From Balanoglossus misakiensis (lineage: Eukaryota > Hemichordata): a stretch of DNA of 64,000 nt. The notes below the pieces were generated by a model that was given only the letters and a program-made list of their open reading frames with translations, was not told where the DNA came from and did not search any database. Numbering within the stretch: position 1 is the first letter of the stretch; every line of letters starts with the position of its first letter. The DNA lies in NCBI GenBank assembly GCA_040954595.2, contig CM082579.2, positions 3,410,001 to 3,474,000 on the forward strand, in the 5' to 3' direction. A program made the position numbers and the translations under genes. Below, piece after piece: positions 23,353-36,005 of this stretch.

Positions 23353-23430
23353 CCCGGTTGGCGCGATTTCAACAGACTCGTGTGAATACGCTCAGCAGTA
23401 ACATTGCCAGTGTTTTCCTCCGTAGCGACC

Positions 23431-23502
23431 ATGGTGAAGAAGTCAATCCAGTTCGATAATCCAGACACTACCTATGAGGAAAAGAAAATAGGGAACGACA
23501 TT
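23431..23502 (+). CDS. Gene B coding exon 1
   Basis: Twenty-four codons starting [12 protein letters not shown] and ending GNDI, with ATG context GACCATGG (strong). Donor GTAAGT, phase 0. Cytoplasmic N-terminus. Confidence 0.88.
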
Positions 23503-26500
23503 GTAAGTATCTAACTCTCAATTAGCCCGTTTTTAACCGGCATTCTTTGGCAATCGACATTTAGGGAATGGGAAACGCCGAATGGAATGTCATTCGGGAA
23601 TGTACGCCATACATGGCCGCCGGCTTTCAACATAAATACAACGATGCTCACGCGCTGGCACCGGAGTCTACACTTGTCGTCTCTGAAGAAGTGCTGTGTT
23701 TACATATCTCGAGAAGACCATAATTATATCATGGTGACATTGCCTATGTTGCGAGAAGGATTTGAAAACAGGGAAAACACAAAATACTTTCCATATGCTG
23801 CTTAATTCATAAAATAATGTCAATAGTACTGTACGTATTCGGTTTTCTCTTTTATTGTCTGAGATTGTGCACATCACTGCAGAGAAATAGTGATGTTGTG
23901 TTGAATGACGATGCGATATCATATCGGTACATTTTTGTCTGTGAAAAGACGAGCTATTTTGACCCAGGAATCGCAAGAAGTAGGAAAAAAGCAATGATTT
24001 TAAAAATTTACAAGTACGCAAGGGGAAAACAGAGAAAAGCCGGGCCATGCGGTGGACATGCCCATGATTATGCATACATGTATATTTATTGAGTCATGTG
24101 ACGAGAACGGCGCCCACTGTAGTGGGCGTGGCGCCTGTCATAACAATACGTTTTAACCAATAGCAAGTCGAAATTCTTAATGTTTGTAAATAAACATTGG
24201 CATGCACACGTGCTTCTCTCATGAACAAATCCTTCAAAGTGACTTGTACAAATTGGTGGGTTCTCACAGGAAGGTTATATACTCCCATTCATAACCGGAA
24301 GATTTTTATCTTGATAAATTAAACCTCCAGCCTGAATCTATCTTCCTGGAAAGAATGGGAACCTGGCAGAAAATTAATTGAATTCAAAGATACATCCGTA
24401 AATGCGTCAGAATGTGTAATGTTGTTATACAGTATCGCATCCACTCTGTTGTGGACTTGTGTGTACGTGTTCTCCCTGACATGTTGTAACATTGTCATTG
24501 TCAAGTTTTGCGCCCAGCACAATTTTCATGACCATCATAACAACGAAATCTAGCTGCTATTTCACTGGACAGAATATCTCCACTCTTTAATAAATATTGT
24601 GGGGTTTTTTTTGGAAGTCCCAAAATTTCCAATTCACTTTGTACTCCATCATGTATGAAGGTAAACATAACCGATTTAACCTAGTCATCGTGAGTCTGTT
24701 CGCCACGCTTATATAAATCCTGATCCTGTTCTATGCTTCCTTGTTCACCATCGCTAAGGAACGTAAATATTGGCCCAGAGCCAAGTTCACAGTGACTCTG
24801 CTAGAATTAACGCCCTATACAGTCGACTAGTTTGCTATCACTTCGTTTAGCTCTGTTTAGACGTCCAAATGCTTTTATGTATTTTTAAATATTCATATTC
24901 AACTGCACATAAACAAATAATTTAATGTTTGGGGGGATAGACCTTTGCATTACCAAGATATTGACGTGAGGCAGTGTTTATGTCATTGGTGTGTTATCCT
25001 TGGTCTACAGACTACTACGGATGTTTTTCAGCTAGTTTCCTCGATGCGCGATGTGGTATTCCTAGAAAGTATGGATTGTGACCCTGGATTGTGGTCGAAC
25101 TGTCCTTGTCTATTTAGGGGAAAAATCTAGCTTGAACCGGATACTAGACAGCTGTTCCGTTTCATTTATTTTGATATTTTACATCGGTTGGTATGTAGTT
25201 CTCTGGCTCCACAGCATACTTGACATAGCTTTGAACCAGTATTGAGATGCTGAGTGCTGGACAGTGCTAGGGGCCATACATAAAAATTTACGTCTTTTAA
25301 GTTGTGCCCTTGACCTTGTTATGATATACTAGTACTTGTGTATTAGAGCGCGGGCTGAGGAAAAGTTAAAAAAAAATCAGCAGCTGTGTTCATTATCCAC
25401 AGTCCCATCTTACCAGGAGATGACTGATACAATGTCATGATCAATATTTACCTTTCTTCCTTATGGGGTTATGTAATCGTATTATCTTCACACCCAACTT
25501 CAAGTTCAAGGTGGTCTTGTCCCATCATGCCCTGTCATGTGTTCCGGCCATCACAAGAAGGGGCACCTATGTGTAAAAATAGAATGAGTAAGCACATGAT
25601 CTTTTTGCATCTTTTGCTGTTTACACATTACAAATCTTAATAAAGAAGCTGATTATCACTTCATAATCACAATGTATTGTGTGTGAATGTGTGTTACTGA
25701 CAATAAATATGTAGTTTTACAGATTGCAAAACAGGCTATTGCATTATAATAGTCAGTACTAAAGGTTTCGTTTGCATTACAATCATCAACAGTAAATAAA
25801 TTCTGTGCGAATAGAATGTTGGCAGCAAGTTGTAAATTTTAGGGAACCTCAATGTTATCATGATCATGAAGCATCTCATTCTGAAACCGAAAATGCATGA
25901 AGTTTTCCCCTGTAATCTGTTGATGCCGTTTCTAGTCTTTGAGGCTTTTCATTCGGTCAACCGGGGTCGCCGTCGAGTTGACCCCTGCTTGTTTCCAATT
26001 GTGGAGACGGAGAAAACGTGGATGAAGTACTCTCAGTGAAAAATTGAGCTGTGCGTGCGCTCTAATTGGAAGCCCTGACGAGTTGACCAGAGGTGGTGTT
26101 TTTAACGCCGTGACGACCACGATGAACGGAGTTTTGAATCACGCGGTCGGAAATCTGCAGGTAAAAGTGTTTACGGGGAGAGAAAAAAAACGCGCGATAA
26201 CACCGTTACGTTTGGCAGTTTGACAGAAATGACGACGAGAAGAAAAGATTGGTTTGGGGGTCCTGTCAACCTGTTATTTCGACACCATTTGCATTTTATT
26301 GTACGACTAAGAGTTTCAGATTCCTCGGACTGAAACCGTTGCGGTTTACACCGGGATACACCGAAGTTTAGTTTGGAAACACGATGCATTTTCATTTTGT
26401 AAAAAAATGTGGTTTTGACATGGGAAAGCATGGCGTTCTTCTCTTTGCAAGAAAAGAAAGGCTTTATTGTACCTCAATTCAAAGACTCGATTGAAGAAAA

Positions 26501-29500
26501 TTTTAACCCGTCTTGGCATCAACGCTTACGATTCACCGGCCGCACAAAAGCTGGGAGTATAAGTTCAATTGTGGCGCAATGGTGTACAATTCTTTACAAC
26601 TGAATGTTAAGCCCCCGTGCAGTAGCAAACAGGCGGACGTGACCAAGATACTGATTTTAACGCCCACGGAGGTAAACATTTGTTTTTATCCCGACTCAAT
26701 AATACCACAAATGGAAGGAAAACACTCAATTGTCATTTATAAACTCACAAACTCCGGACAATAGTGAATCAATGGCTTTACCTTGTATGGTTCGCAGGTC
26801 CCTAATCACACAAATGGTATCTTTACGATTGAACAAGATTGAACAAGAACCATAGACTAGTTTACCTTTCCCTCCAGCTTGACTGAGTTCTCAAGCAATC
26901 TGCGTTTTAGTTTTCTTTTGTTACAATTATGATTTTGTTTGGACCATACTGTTTTATTTCGGAAAGTGTACTGTTCCAAAAAATATCTGTATTAATCGTT
27001 TGTCGAAATTAGTACATTGACTGTTTATCATTACTTTCAATCTCTGCGATTAAATTATTGTGCTCACATGTGTAAAAATGTTTGACGTAAATAAATTGAC
27101 CAGATAACCTATGGCCACCGATATATGGACATGTCTCGTGCCACTTGAGCTGGTAGCAAACATGTCACTGTGTGTTTGACAATGATTCAAGCTTGAAAGA
27201 AAGTGGGTATCGGTGAAACTTCTTGGTCATGATTGCGGGTGGTTTGTGGCAGTCCGGAGTCCCTGAAGTAGAAAGAAAATCCTTGTCTGGTCAGCGTGCG
27301 ACATTTGAGAAGACGGCCTAGAAATACCAGTGAGATTCTGAAATCCATATGTTACTAAGCAATGCGAATATACCCGCATATCTTGCTGAGATCTTTTCAT
27401 GCTCACACGAATAACGGTGACGAGGATATTGAAAGTGCAGGCAAATTCAGTGAACGATTTCACCGAAGTTCCCAGAAATGGGGTCGTTAATTTTATGACG
27501 CAGTTTCTGGCTGGCAGCTTAGACGTCAGGCGCAAAAACTACCGTGCTTCGAATATTGCTCACGGAAATCGCGACGGGGAACATAAAATTGGAGGTAATG
27601 GTCTACGTGGTGTCCAAGGACAGCGCGCGGTTTAGTTCGAGCGTGAAATTAAAGCTGGAGGTCAACTTGACCTCTATTGTAATTAGCATGTTCAGGAATC
27701 AACCGAAGTGTACAGACTGTCTGGTCGTCGTACTGTGCGTGTCACGTCCGCTAGAAGATAAAAAAGGAATGACTTGATGTATGATTTTGTTAGGATGTTT
27801 CTGCACGTCATTTTGTTTCCAAAAATACCGTTCTATCTGTAATTGGAATACCCGCATCTTTCTAGCGAAATTGACAATCCCAGATCATTCGGGTGTAGTT
27901 GACTGTTCCATTGAACAACTAATTGTCAATGACATTATTCGAACGGAACAGGACTGCTCCTCGTTGAATATCGACTAAACGACGCTTTCATATCATATTC
28001 ATAACTCAAAATCTGTTGACTCCAACTGGGCATTTTCCCCCACGTGCGTATGGAAATCTACAGCCGGTCTGACCCGGGTTTGAGTCTAAATAAATGCAAG
28101 TGAAGCGACGACCTTTCTGGGTCAGTATCCGCGAAGTGGGTCAAAAAAGCCATCAATCTAGCCCTTGCAGCCGTGCAGCGAGACAATACGCGAAAGTGCA
28201 TAAAGGCCCATTCAAGGTTGTTCGAGCAATTGAACCGAGACGGCGTGCGTGATCGCTACTCGCATTTTTTCCGTGGCTTTTGATGTAGCCCCCCAAAAAG
28301 ACCTTGTCGGATAAATATATTCGATGCGGCGAATGTATTTATATATTACCACATCCAAGTGTTAAAAATAACCAAGCGAACCAATATGAACACAGTCCAA
28401 TCTATTTCAGTGCACGTGTACCGTCTTTTTCATTTCTCTGTTCATTTCTTGTCAAGCACTCAAAACGAGTTTTTGGCAAGATGTCAAACAACCGGGTTTG
28501 CTATGTCCCCGGCCTTTTAGACACGTCGACGTGTGCAGGAAGCTACGTGGCGCATAATTTCTGACAGTGCTGTCAGTCGCCTTTTTTCTGCCCTTTCCTG
28601 TCTTGGCGGGGTTGTGCAAAGGTCTCGACACTAAATCCCGAGTGTATATCGAGTTGCAGCCACGTTGTCGATCTCCAGGGCTTCCTCTACTCCGATCCAC
28701 CGTAGAGGGCGTGTGTCCTATGCGAGCCCACTTAGCTATATCGTTGTAATCAAGCCACAATTGAACATGGACGTACCACACAGACTTCCACGGTTACAAT
28801 CAGACCACATGGGTTGTACTTGTAGGAGTGCTGAGAAATAACACATTTCTTTGCTTTGTTCTTAGGAAAAGGTCGACAAAGAAAAAGAGGCTGTTGAACT
28901 GACCCTTTTGGACGGAAGCAAAGTTGACCCAGCTGTTGATGAGCACCACGAACGTGGAAGTTGGGGAAGAAAAGCAGAGTTTGTGTGTTCCTGTTTGGGA
29001 TATGCTGTAGGCCTTGGTAATCTCTGGAGATTCCCTTACCTCTGTTACACAAATGGAGGGGGTAAGTACTCGTTTAAAATATTGCGAGACTTGCAGAGTT
29101 GATTGAAAAGGGTGATGAATGCATAATCTTCAGCAGTTTGATTGGTTAAGAGTTTGTACTATGTGCAAGAGGCAAGACAGTGTTGGATATCACCAAGAAT
29201 GTAGAGATATTGTACTCTGCCTGAGTTTGCGGTGTCAGTGTTTTGTAAACTGGTCTTTCTCATCATAGCATTTTCTTTCTTCCATGTCATCAACAGGGGC
29301 CTTCCTCATTCCGTATGTTATTATGCTGGTATTTGTGGGCATGCCAGTGTTTTTCCTGGAATTGACCTTAGGCCAGTTTGCCAGTCAAGGATGTATCGGT
29401 GTCTGGAAGTGTTGCCCACTCTTCAAAGGTAGGCCTGTACTTATCTTCAATCAAGGTTGGGAGTTGAGCTGTGATAACTGGTGGTTGATCATCATTCATG

Positions 29501-32500
29501 TGATGAAAAAAAATCCACTGAAATAACAGAGATAACATCACGAAATGACCCTCTTATATATATTAAAAAATCTTAGCTAAGAAAACTAGCACACTCACCA
29601 TCTATTCTCTTCCAATTTGCATCTCTTAGGACTCGGATATGGTATGGTCGTACTGAGTGGAATGGTTGCCATCTACTACAACGTCATCATGGCATGGGCA
29701 GTGTTCTACACATTTGCGTCTTTCTCCGCCCTCCCCAGTCTTCCTTGGGTGGGGTGCGGCCACTACTGGAATTCAGAGAATTGCTATGACGATAGAGATA
29801 TTAACGCCACCTTGCCGGCCGCCAACAGTACCAACATCACAATTACCAGTGCCAGTGAAGAATATTTCAAGTATGTATATTATTAATCAAGGCTACATAT
29901 TACTAAATAGTATTACAACTGCATATGTTCCATTGTGTCAGAAACGTTAAGCCATAGATAGATTCTTGATCATGCTTTCTCTTTCCCCCTAATTAATCTT
30001 TTCCCCGTTATTTTCTCTTTAATTAGCAACTTTGTCTTGCATCAGTCACCTGACATTGGGGATACTGGATCCATTGTGTGGCAATTGTGCTTATGTCTTC
30101 TCTTAGCCTGGAGTTTGGCGTTTTTCTCCCTCGTCAAGGGAGTCAAGTCTGTCGGAAAGGTAAGAACATGTCTAACAGAATAAAAAAAAGTTGCTCTAAC
30201 TTTTTGTGAAATTTTTGATATTTTCGAGCAAACATATTGATGGAATTCAAAACAAAATCGCAACTATAAATATTTAAGAAACTCGATAACCTTGTATGCT
30301 TTAATGTTTCCTTTGATTCCATTTTCCAGGTCGTGTATTTTACGGCTTCTTTCCCGTACCTTGTGCTGTTCATTCTCTTTATCCGTGGTGTGACCCTTCC
30401 CGGTGCTGCCGAGGGAATCAAATTCTACATGCAGCCGGATTGGTCCAGTCTTGGAAATGCCAGGGTGAGTTATCTGAATGTGAAAACAATTAGACATTTT
30501 GAAAAGATGATTGTAGGACACCAGTATTTAACCTAATGGGTTTGGAGTGTAACCTGTTAGTGTAATAACAGATTTTACTTTCACACTCTTTATTTATTTG
30601 TTTTGTTTTTCTCATTTTTCCAGGTATGGAAAGATGCAGCCGCTCAAATATTTTTCTCGCTGAGTGCAGCCAACGGTGGACTGCACGTCGTGTCCAGCTA
30701 CAACAAGTTCAAGAACAACGTCTATGTGTAAGTCACTCTGAGATTCTGGCGTGTATGCCTCGTGTATTGAGAAGCTCCAATTTCCTTTCCCTGTTCTGTA
30801 TTTTGAAAAGGTACAGGTCTTAAATATGAGGATGATAAAAGTCATTCTTTTCTAACATGTGATTTCCTGTTTTACTTAATTTCCCACAGGGATGCGTTCA
30901 TTATCCCACTCCTGAACTGCGGCACAAGCATCTTTGCCGGATTTGCCATTTTCTCCATTCTTGGCTTCATGGCCCATGAAACTGGCAAGAAAGTCAGTGA
31001 AGTGGCAACTTCAGGTGAGTTTTCATTGGTTTTCTGAGCATGTCAAAGTTCATTAAACAAGTCAACGTATAAAAAAAGTTCTGAACAATATAGCTTGGCT
31101 TGTTGCATAAAAAACCAAGTGATTCCAGAATGACACCAATTTATATACTATGAACCAAGATGACACGCTCTTCAATATTTCACACCATATCTTTTTTTTT
31201 CTCACCTTCAAGGTGCTGGTTTGGCGTTCATTGCCTATCCGGAAGCCCTGTCAAGACTGCCAGCTTCCCCATTCTGGGCTGTTCTCTTCTTTGTCATGTT
31301 GATGACTCTGGGACTTGGTTCATTGGTAAGAATAATCTTCATATCTCAATAAAACTACTATGGGCATGTATTTCATGTATGAGGAGGCAAGATGAATGTC
31401 ACCTGATCTGATTTGTAACAAGATTGTCATTCTTTTTTTCCTGTACCCAGGTTGTAATGGTTGAGACAGTAGCAACATCGCTGAATGACGATTTTGTCAT
31501 CATCCGCAACTTCGTGAAGAACAGGAGATGGATCCTGACATTGGCCATTGTTTTCGTCTTCTTCCTTCTTGGACTGCCACATGTTACTGAGGTAAAAAAA
31601 AATAAACTTTTAGTAACCTCTGTTTGCAACATGTATTAATCTGTTATGCAGTTTGTCATCATCATATTCTAGTTTGTCCATGATATCTCTATTTGAAAGA
31701 AAAATAGTAATTGTAATTGAGGAGTGGCTACGTGGAAATTCATATTGACATGTCCTCATGTATTTTCTCTTTGCAGGCTGGTATCTACTGGTTGCTTCTG
31801 CAAGATTCATATGCTGCAGGATTGTCAATGATTATCTTGGGACTTGTCGAACTTCTTGTCATCACATACGTTTATGGTAAGCTAAATGCAAGTTGCAGTT
31901 TGGAACTCGCAGAACTCTTGGTGTGGAAACATTCAGCTGCCATGCTCAATGAAACGATAAGGCCACCATGTTGTCACATGCTGAAGGAATTTTATGTACT
32001 CGCAAGGAGACAAAAACGGTCCAAATCAGTGTTGCCCAGTTGAGTTGAATAAATGATAGTGTTACATTTCATTGTTGGTGTCCCCCCACAAATACACATT
32101 TTTAGATCTGCTAACTGTTGTTTTTCATCACCAGGTTATAAAAATTTACTTGAAGATGTCAGGATAATGGTTGGTGACAGGACACCCTTGTACTGGAGGA
32201 TGATGTACACCACTGCAATCATCCCTATGTTCATTGCACCTGTTTTACTGACGGTGAGTTTTCATTTGCTGATGTGTAATCTTGCTTTTCTATATGTTCC
32301 CTTGTATGTATTCCGGAAATCATGTCTGATGGTTTGTGTGCTGACTTTTGTGACAGCAAAAGTATTCTCTTTTTCACACTGGCTAAACTACTTCTCCCTT
32401 CCACCCCCAACAGTTCATTCTGGTCTATTTCCTGGTAACCTACAAGCCTATCACCCACGGATCATACATCTATCCCGAATGGGCTGATCCCGGCATTGCC

Positions 32501-32998
32501 TGGCTCATGACCTTCGGATCGGTCAGCTGCATCTTCTTGTACATGGTCTATCATCTTATCTGGAAGGAAACTGGACCGTTTATTGAGGTGAGTGTCAACT
32601 AACTTTATTTCTGTTCAAAGGGGACATCATGTACTATGATAATTGTCTCTGCAAGAGCTGAAAAGGGTTTAGAATCGTGTTTTAACGATGGGTGTATTCA
32701 ACCATCACTTTGAAGCTTGTTGAGAGAGAGAAAAGTGATTAACGTTGCATTAAAAATGATCATGTTTCTTTCCAGCGATTTGTTGAAAAATTATGGCTCA
32801 GATAAAATGACAAACTTGTCTACTCTCACACATTAATTTTGCTATCCCAAGTGCTTACATGGTTTTCTCTCTTTTCCTTTCTTCCAGCGCTTGAAGAATT
32901 CCATCAAACCTACCAAAGAGTGGGGACCACTCAAGCAGTCAGACCGCAAACTATGCGGACAGAGATATAATAAGATGTATGACGTCTATATTCTATAA
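23431..32998 (+). CDS. Gene B: complete SLC6 amino-acid transporter with Asn in the TM6 pocket
   Basis: Fourteen coding exons (23431-23502, 28866-29061, 29297-29428, 29630-29870, 30027-30159, 30330-30464, 30624-30727, 30890-31014, 31213-31325, 31451-31591, 31777-31876, 32135-32253, 32414-32587, 32888-32998) join in frame to 1896 bases, 631 residues, a normal SLC6 length. The 12-TM plan is complete. The cytoplasmic gate is RGSW (54-57). TM1 has G73 where amine carriers have Asp. Chloride ligands Tyr96, Gln311, Ser315 and the Asn and Ser of NCGTS are present, as are the sodium-site Ala71 and Asn76, the EL2 pair Cys176/Cys185, and glycosylation sequons at 192, 199 and 202. TM10 keeps a Glu and an Asp gate. 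TM6 reads [11 protein letters not shown], with Asn320 replacing the Trp of glycine transporters. The tail has RLKNS..KP...WGPL and ends YIL. Predicted: a Na+/Cl- coupled amino-acid symporter of uncertain substrate. Confidence 0.95.
23503..28865 (+). other. Gene B intron 1
   Basis: 5.4 kb intron, phase 0. It contains an 8-bp inverted repeat at 24111-24128 and scattered AT-rich DNA. I see no extra exon that would be needed: exon 1 and exon 2 join in frame. Confidence 0.8.
24111..24128. repeat. Inverted repeat CGCCCACT-GT-AGTGGGCG
   Basis: Eight-base perfect stem with a two-base centre, inside gene B intron 1, followed by another GGCGCC. Confidence 0.8.
28866..29061 (+). CDS. Gene B coding exon 2 (N-terminus and TM1)
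   Basis: Acidic N-terminal stretch, then [11 protein letters not shown] and [20 protein letters not shown]. Ends phase 1 within a Gly codon at GTAAGT. Confidence 0.95.
29297..29428 (+). CDS. Gene B coding exon 3 (TM2)
   Basis: 132 bases: [20 protein letters not shown] to [15 protein letters not shown] and FKG. Confidence 0.96.
29630..29870 (+). CDS. Gene B coding exon 4 (TM3, EL2)
   Basis: [20 protein letters not shown], then the loop [10 protein letters not shown] and [11 protein letters not shown] with three sequons, ending SEEYF. Ends phase 2. Confidence 0.96.
30027..30159 (+). CDS. Gene B coding exon 5 (TM4)
   Basis: [15 protein letters not shown] then [20 protein letters not shown] and Lys, donor GTAAGA. 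Confidence 0.95.
30330..30464 (+). CDS. Gene B coding exon 6 (TM5)
   Basis: Forty-five codons, [34 protein letters not shown] and on to GNAR. Confidence 0.96.
30624..30727 (+). CDS. Gene B coding exon 7 (TM6)
   Basis: [20 protein letters not shown] then [14 protein letters not shown]. The AAC Asn codon at 30672-30674 replaces the Trp found in gene A. All 34 complete codons give the same residues as in gene C. Confidence 0.96.
30890..31014 (+). CDS. Gene B coding exon 8 (TM7)
   Basis: [20 protein letters not shown] to [13 protein letters not shown]. By hand, 37 of 42 residues match gene C. Confidence 0.96.
31213..31325 (+). CDS. Gene B coding exon 9 (EL4, TM8 start)
   Basis: [20 protein letters not shown] then [18 protein letters not shown]. 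Ends phase 0 directly after Gly-Ser-Leu. Confidence 0.95.
31451..31591 (+). CDS. Gene B coding exon 10 (TM8 end, TM9)
   Basis: Forty-seven codons, [15 protein letters not shown] to [11 protein letters not shown]. Confidence 0.95.
31777..31876 (+). CDS. Gene B coding exon 11 (TM10)
   Basis: [18 protein letters not shown] then [13 protein letters not shown]. Contains the extracellular-gate Asp and the TM10 Glu. Confidence 0.95.
32135..32253 (+). CDS. Gene B coding exon 12 (TM11)
   Basis: [20 protein letters not shown] to [12 protein letters not shown]. Confidence 0.95.
32414..32587 (+). CDS. Gene B coding exon 13 (TM11-TM12)
   Basis: Fifty-eight codons, [32 protein letters not shown] to KETGPFIE. 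Confidence 0.95.
32888..32998 (+). CDS. Gene B coding exon 14 and stop
   Basis: [19 protein letters not shown], then a short tail ending MYDVYIL and TAA. The RLKN..KP...WGP block is the family's conserved C-terminal segment. Confidence 0.93.
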   Translation, partial: RLKNSIKPTKEWGPLKQSDRKLCGQRYNKMYDVYIL

Positions 32999-34513
32999 AT
33001 TTTATTTTTTCAAATGCCCAGATTTTTTTATTTTATTGAAAAAAAACCTAAATGGTTTAAACAAACAGTTGAAGTCAAAAGTGACTTCTTAAAAGCAGAA
33101 ATTTCAGTCATGTTTGCAGAGAGGAAAAGCAAAAAAAAAAAATGGCACCAGCTAATGTGATTGTAAATTATTTCATTCTTTACGTTGAGAAAAAGTACTC
33201 TGATTTCGACTGATGTACAGTGTAAGTACTTCGGAAATTTACAGCTTAGTCATATCTCTGCTTGATGATGACCAACACAGTGAGAAAAAAAGGTGACATC
33301 AAACGTAAACCTATATGAAGTTTCACAAGGTTTTGTTCTACAAAATTTCGTTATAATACAGCAGTGGAAAAACGGGAATAACCCAGATACCTGCTCAGTT
33401 ATCCGTTTGGGGCGGATATGGTACGAGATCCGGGGAATGCTTTCGATCTATTCGGCGACAGCGGTGAGCGTCGGTGTTTAAATGTACCGATTCCTGAAGT
33501 ACTACAGAAAGCTGGAAATCCGTGGTTTTTAAGGCCAGGGAACATTGGTCTGGCTGGGTATTGTTATATGGCTGCATTTCAGTCCAATCACCCTCACAGT
33601 GTAATTTTTCTGAAATCAGGAATTGTTTTGACCCGCTACAGTCTTGGAGGGAAACGAAAAAGTCTGTTATTCACACGAGTCTTAAGTGGTTAGGAGGTGC
33701 CACGCCCTTTCTTCCAACGTACATTCCTTTTTATGTCGGAGAATACATTCATTTTTACTGAAATATATTTTCCCGCACAACGTGAGGTTGAGCAAGACAG
33801 CCTGTGACAAAAGCAGTCAGACCAATGTTCTAGTCGGAGTTGTACACTTGTACAGATAGCTCACATGGTGAGCCATGCATGTTCACCTACTGCCAACTAA
33901 AAAAAAGGTGCAGTATTTATGTTTCCCCTTGGAAAGATGCCAAGATTGACCCAAGTAACTAGGCGAGGGCGGGGTTGTCTTAAAGGTGATTGACAATGCA
34001 AACAGTTGTAACCTGTTGGGAATTCTTGAAATTCTCTCTCTTCTCCCTTTACCCCTGGGTTGACTTTTTATTTGTTTACTGCAGCTACCTGGCAACGGCC
34101 AGAGTAAATAGTACAATACATGTGTATTTGCACATGTAGGTCTCGTCCACTGCCCAGTGCAGTGGCGTGTGTTTGGACCATCATTGTCTGATGGCCGTGA
34201 GAGACTAGCAGGATAACTGTGATGGCCCATTCATAGTTGAGTAACTCCTCACAGCCGGGTCTAAAATTAGAATCCTCAGGTCATTGCATTGTCAAATAGG
34301 GCACCCTTGGGTCATCACATAGGGGCATTCTAGGTTTTGTAGTCGTTGATATGATGCCATCAGTTAAGCAAGAACACGGCATATAGATCTGCAAGGGGGT
34401 GGGGTGTGGGGGTAACCTCCCTGTCCAAACCCAGTCCAAGTGACATGGCCTGTCAGACTAAATGAAATTGTGGGAACTATGTAAAATACAGGGTAATAAT
34501 TGGGAAAAATATT

Positions 34514-34580
34514 GTGTGTGATGTCAGTGTGTGTGTGTGTCACTGTATGTATGTATCATTTGTATGTATGTATGTATGTG
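34514..34580. repeat. (TG)n and (TATG)n microsatellite
   Basis: TGTGTGTGTG followed by two blocks of TATG units. Confidence 0.9.
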
Positions 34581-35999
34581 TCTGGGATGGGGTGGGGTTT
34601 GGGGGTCTACATTTAGATATAGAAATTGAAGCAATTGCCAATGCAAAAGTCTACCGAACTTGTCAATGCAACCATATTGCTATCATCGTCACGTCGGCTG
34701 TGATGTTTACGATTAACCGGCCGAGAGGTTTTGTTACTTCCAAATGCAGCTTTACGTAATTGCAAGATGCAATGCAATTTATGATTTTGAGGGTTGTTGT
34801 TTTTTTTCGGTCAGGGTTGAAAAAGCAAATTTGCATTTGGAAAGTCTTGTCCCCATATACAGTGAGACACATCCATCAATCAAATGTGGAGATGGAAGTG
34901 GGTTTTTTTTTTTTTGCACATTACTGCCGTGTAAAGTAGAAATTTTGTTTTCCATTTAATTTATAAAGCGTTCCTTTTTAGCTTCAGAATATTGTGGACT
35001 TATTCATTTGCATAGTCTAAGTTTTAATGTTAGTTTACTTATTTTTTTGCTTAGCAGTGGATAGATGTTATAAGTTAATAATTTCAGTAACATTTTGGTG
35101 ATGGTGGTGGAAAAATAGATCAAAGTTTCAGGCCGAAAAAATGACCGAGTTTGAAGCAGAATTTCGGGGGGTGATATTTTTTAAATGCAGTGTAGTTACA
35201 ATGTACTTTGAAACCTTCAATAAGTGTTGTAGTTTGCGTAGTAATTGATGTAAATATTAATTACATCTGTGTTTTGATGAGGCAGACTTGATACGAAGTT
35301 GAACTTGGACTATTTATTCTTTTTATTGCGTATTGTGTGTTTTTAAGGATAGAATGATATGACCAGCCAGGGGCATTAATTCATTCCATCACAAACAGTT
35401 TAATTCCACCTTGTCAATCTGGCATTCCATGAGTGATGGCAACCTGGAATTGTTAAACGTTAAAACGATAAAAATTCCTCATCTTTGGAGAAATTGGCGA
35501 GTTTTTCTTGACACCTTTGTGAAGTTAATCCTATCTGATTTCACTTAGCGAAGTTATATAGCAGATCCAATTTTCTTTATATTCATTGGAAATTTCATAG
35601 TTGACATCTGCACTTTTTGTCTCCCATCAAAGTTCAACACCACTCGCACTTTTTTAATGTAACGATTCAGGTCTTATTTTTTGTGTCTACTTTTGTTCTG
35701 GAACCTTATTTTCTGTTTGAAATGTTTTGAGTGACACTTAGCAATGTGAAGAGTATTATAGACACCATTAATTTTTTTTTTTTGCCCTTTTTTGTGTAAA
35801 GAGACTTGCATTATACATATTTTTCTTAAACTTTAAGTAGAATGTGTCTTTTCAATATGTCTTTTTTGTATAGATTGCATTTCACACAATATCAGTATTA
35901 TTTTCTAAGTACATGTAATGAATTTCACTGTCTCATCAGTTAACAAATTTACCTCTACTATATTTTTCCACTTGGGGAAACAGGTGTACTTGTAGTAAA

Positions 36000-36005
36000 A
36001 ATAAA
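36000..36005 (+). promoter_or_regulatory. Candidate polyadenylation signal for gene B
   Basis: AATAAA with a GT/T-rich stretch about 35 bases further on. It is the first canonical signal I noticed after the stop, implying a 3 kb 3' UTR. Speculative. Confidence 0.3.

Larger units (their letters stand above)
13299..23430. other. Divergent intergenic region between genes A and B
   Basis: 10.1 kb between the two start codons. It should contain both promoters. Also seen are a short telomere-like repeat (13927-13939), hairpins (14595-14630, 16745-16775), two CRE palindromes near 16.6-16.7 kb, several poly-C/poly-G runs between 16.98 and 19.79 kb, CT tracts and a GATA array. No coding exon is supported. 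Confidence 0.7.
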
